Shown: piece by piece, positions 32,357 through 36,851 of the stretch | Numbering within the stretch: position 1 is the stretch's first letter | How the letters are laid out: each line of letters starts with the position of its first letter | Source: Halomonas urmiana | GTDB lineage: Bacteria > Pseudomonadota > Gammaproteobacteria > Pseudomonadales > Halomonadaceae | Assembly (NCBI RefSeq): GCF_005780185.1 | Contig: NZ_VBUI01000032.1 | Span: 1 to 36,851 of the forward strand | Direction: 5' to 3' | DNA: 36,851 bases | Notes under the pieces: generated by a model | Databases searched by the model: none | Seen by the model: the letters and a program-made list of their open reading frames with translations, nothing else | What the model was told of the DNA's origin: nothing | Program-made: the position numbers and the translations under genes

Positions 32357-34411
32357 GTGACCGCTGCCCCCGACGCCCTGCCGCCGCTCGCCGGCCTTCA
32401 GACCGCCCGCCTCGACTGGCGCCGGGATGACGGCGGCGAGGAGGCACCCCACTCCGCGGCCTTCGACGACGTCTACTTCTCGCGCCACGACGGCCGCGCC
32501 GAGACCGAGCACGTCTTCCTCGACGCCAACCGGCTGCCCGAGCGCTTCGCCGACTGGCAGGCAGACCGTCCCTTCGTGATCGGCGAGACCGGTTTCGGCA
32601 CCGGGCTCAACATGCTCTGTGCCTGGGCCTGCTTCGAGGCCCACGCCCCACTGGTGGCGCGGCTGCACCTGATCTCCACCGAGAAGTTCCCCCTGGTACG
32701 GGAGGATCTCGCCCGGGCGCTCGCCGCCTGGCCGGACCTTGCCGAGCGGGCCGCCCGCCTGGTCGCCCAGTGGCCCGAGCCGGTGGCCGGCGTGCATCGG
32801 CTGTGGCTCGACGACCGGGTGACCCTCGACCTGCACTTCGGCGACACCACCGAGCGGCTCGAGCGGCTCGACGGCCGGGTCGACGCCTGGTTCCTCGACG
32901 GCTTCGCGCCGTCGAAGAACCCCGAGATGTGGCAGCCCGCGCTATTCGCCGCCATGGCAGCCCGCTCGCGCCCCGGCGCGACCCTGGCCACCTTTACCTG
33001 CGCCGGGGTGGTCAAGCGCGGCCTCAAGGCGGCCGGCTTCGCCTGGCGCAAGGTGCCGGGGTTCGGCCGCAAGCGCGAGATGCTGGCCGGCGAGATCGCC
33101 GCCCCCCCCGAGGATCGCCGGCGCGCGGCCACGCCCTGGTTCACGCCCCCCGCGGCGCGGCCGGCCCGCCACGTGGCCGTGGTCGGGGCGGGCATCGCCG
33201 GCACGAGCGTCGCCGCGGCGCTGGCCCGGCGTGGGGTGGCGGTCACGCTGATCGACCGTGAGGACCCCGGCAGCGGCGGGTCCGGCAACGACCAGGGCGC
33301 GCTCTACGTCAAGCTCGCCGCCGACACCAACCCCCAGAGCCGGGTCTATCTCGCCGGGCTGCTGCACAGCCGCCGCCTGCTCGCGACGCTGGATCCCGAG
33401 CAGGCGCTGTGGATGCCCTGCGGAGTGCTGCAGCTGGCGATGAGCGACAAGGAGCAGGCCCGTCAAACGCGCTTCCTGGCCCATCATCCACTGCCCGATA
33501 GCGTGGTCCACGGCGTCTCGGCGGACGCGGCGTCGCGCCTTGCCGGCACGCCGCTGGACCACGGCGGGCTTCACTACCCCAAAGCGGGCTGGGTGCGCCC
33601 GGCGGCGCTCTGCCGGCGGCTAGCGGCCACGCCGGGCGTGGGGTTCCGCCGGGCGGAGGTGACCGGACTGACGCCGGAGGACGACGGCTGGTCGCTGGCG
33701 CTCGCCGACGGCGAGCACCTGGCGGCCGACCAGGTGGTGATCGCCACCGCAGCGCTCGCCAACCGCTTTCCCCAAACCGCGGCGCTGCCGCTGCAGCCGG
33801 TGCGCGGCCAGGTCAGCCGACTGACGCTGCCCCGTGGCGCACCCACGCTGGAGCGGGTCATCTGCGCGGGCGGCTATGTGTCGCCGCCGATGGGCGGCGT
33901 GCTCACCTTCGGCGCCACCTTCGCGCCGAACCAGGCCGCGACCGGGGTGCGCACAGCCGATCACGCGGCCAACCTAGCAGAGCTCGAGGCCACCCTGCCG
34001 GCCTTCGTGGCCGCCCTGCGCGAGGCGGGTGCGGCGCTCGAGCCGGCCGGGCTGGAGGGCCGGGCGGCGGTACGCGCCGCCAGTCCCGACAAGTCGCCCT
34101 ACGCGGGCCCGGTGCCGGTAGCCGAGGCCTGGGCGGCGGACTATGCACGGCTCGCCAAGGACGCCACTCGGGTGCGCGAAACGCCGGGGCGCCACCACGG
34201 CGGCCTGTGGATCAGCGCGGCCCATGGCTCCCGGGGCTTTTCCAGCGCCCCGCTCTGCGCCGAGCTGATCGCCTCACGGATCTGCGACGAGCCGCTGCCC
34301 CTGGAGGCGCCGCTGGTCGATCACCTGCACCCGGGGCGTCGGCTCATCCGCGACCTGATACAAGGGAAGCATGACTCAGCATCAGCGAGAGGCGTCGGGA
34401 ACGGCTCGTAG
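32357..34411 (+). CDS. mnmC: tRNA mnm5s2U biosynthesis bifunctional protein MnmC
   Basis: A 684-aa bifunctional tRNA wobble-uridine modification enzyme. The N-terminal methyltransferase (about 1-250) has the SAM loop GETGFGTGLNML (76-87) and WFLDGFAPSKNPEMW. The C-terminal FAD oxidase begins HVAVVGAGIAGTSVAAALARR and has GGSGNDQGALYVKL and, near the end, WISAAHGSRGFSSAPLCAELIA. It removes the carboxymethyl group from cmnm5U and then methylates the amine. Start is GTG with GGAG eight bases upstream. Length is close to E. coli MnmC (668 aa). It converges on yheU. Confidence 0.96.
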   Translation: MTAAPDALPPLAGLQTARLDWRRDDGGEEAPHSAAFDDVYFSRHDGRAETEHVFLDANRLPERFADWQADRPFVIGETGFGTGLNMLCAWACFEAHAPLVARLHLISTEKFPLVREDLARALAAWPDLAERAARLVAQWPEPVAGVHRLWLDDRVTLDLHFGDTTERLERLDGRVDAWFLDGFAPSKNPEMWQPALFAAMAARSRPGATLATFTCAGVVKRGLKAAGFAWRKVPGFGRKREMLAGEIAAPPEDRRRAATPWFTPPAARPARHVAVVGAGIAGTSVAAALARRGVAVTLIDREDPGSGGSGNDQGALYVKLAADTNPQSRVYLAGLLHSRRLLATLDPEQALWMPCGVLQLAMSDKEQARQTRFLAHHPLPDSVVHGVSADAASRLAGTPLDHGGLHYPKAGWVRPAALCRRLAATPGVGFRRAEVTGLTPEDDGWSLALADGEHLAADQVVIATAALANRFPQTAALPLQPVRGQVSRLTLPRGAPTLERVICAGGYVSPPMGGVLTFGATFAPNQAATGVRTADHAANLAELEATLPAFVAALREAGAALEPAGLEGRAAVRAASPDKSPYAGPVPVAEAWAADYARLAKDATRVRETPGRHHGGLWISAAHGSRGFSSAPLCAELIASRICDEPLPLEAPLVDHLHPGRRLIRDLIQGKHDSASARGVGNGS

Positions 34412-34424
34412 AGGGGCCTCTACG
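34407..34424. terminator. Short palindrome over the mnmC stop
   Basis: CGTAGAGG-GG-CCTCTACG (34407-34424) includes the mnmC stop codon and lies 3 bp from the yheU stop. It could end both convergent transcripts as a hairpin, but the loop is only two bases unless outer pairs open, and no T run follows. Confidence 0.35.
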
Positions 34425-34426
34425 CC

Positions 34427-36851
<2,425 letters not shown>

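Overview
This window looks like a chromosomal segment of a high-GC gammaproteobacterium, most likely a Halomonas-type member of the Halomonadaceae. The reasons are the very GC-rich coding sequence, gammaproteobacterial housekeeping genes (guaBA, xseA, mnmC, ligA-yheU, a glrK-qseG-glrR triad), and a tctCBA tricarboxylate transporter beside tctDE. The genus is inferred; no rRNA or species marker is present.

Left edge (1-2214): the 3' end of a transposase gene, three copies of a nonamer, and a strikingly AT-rich gene for a DUF262 plus AlbA_2/Schlafen-type fusion protein, probably a horizontally acquired defence gene. It lies directly downstream of guaA and its terminator. Positions 2215-5423 hold guaBA under a clear sigma-70 promoter with a G-rich discriminator.

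Accessory block between guaB and xseA (5446-17852): a minus-strand tctD-tctE-substrate-binding-protein operon diverges from tctC-tctB-tctA and an AbrB-family membrane protein. Together they look like a carboxylate sensing and uptake module. A four-gene minus-strand operon follows: PhoD-like phosphoesterase, a 200-aa protein, a GMC oxidoreductase with a ferredoxin-like cysteine cluster, and an alpha/beta hydrolase with a probable cysteine nucleophile. Its substrate is unknown.

Region 17991-25959: xseA, a 1-Cys peroxiredoxin, then glrR, qseG and glrK on the minus strand. Upstream of glrK is a 786-bp stretch without a convincing protein gene. It carries a near-consensus sigma-54 promoter, an IHF-like site, a palindrome with GlrR-site geometry and, 470 bp downstream on the same strand, a strong intrinsic terminator just before glrK. 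The predicted RNA contains three CAAGGAU motifs, two of them in short perfect hairpins, as in CsrA/RsmA-binding RNAs. This is the best candidate for an undescribed element: a GlrR/sigma-54-controlled small RNA at the position of enterobacterial glmY that may act on CsrA.

Region 25951-36851: argA, a DUF47-pit phosphate transport operon, a CYTH-domain phosphatase, a voltage-gated-type K+ channel with a C-terminal zinc ribbon, the yciO/PHP/yciI group, a cluster of DnaA-box-like sites ahead of mnmC, then ligA-yheU. The window ends inside a heptanucleotide tandem repeat upstream of ligA.
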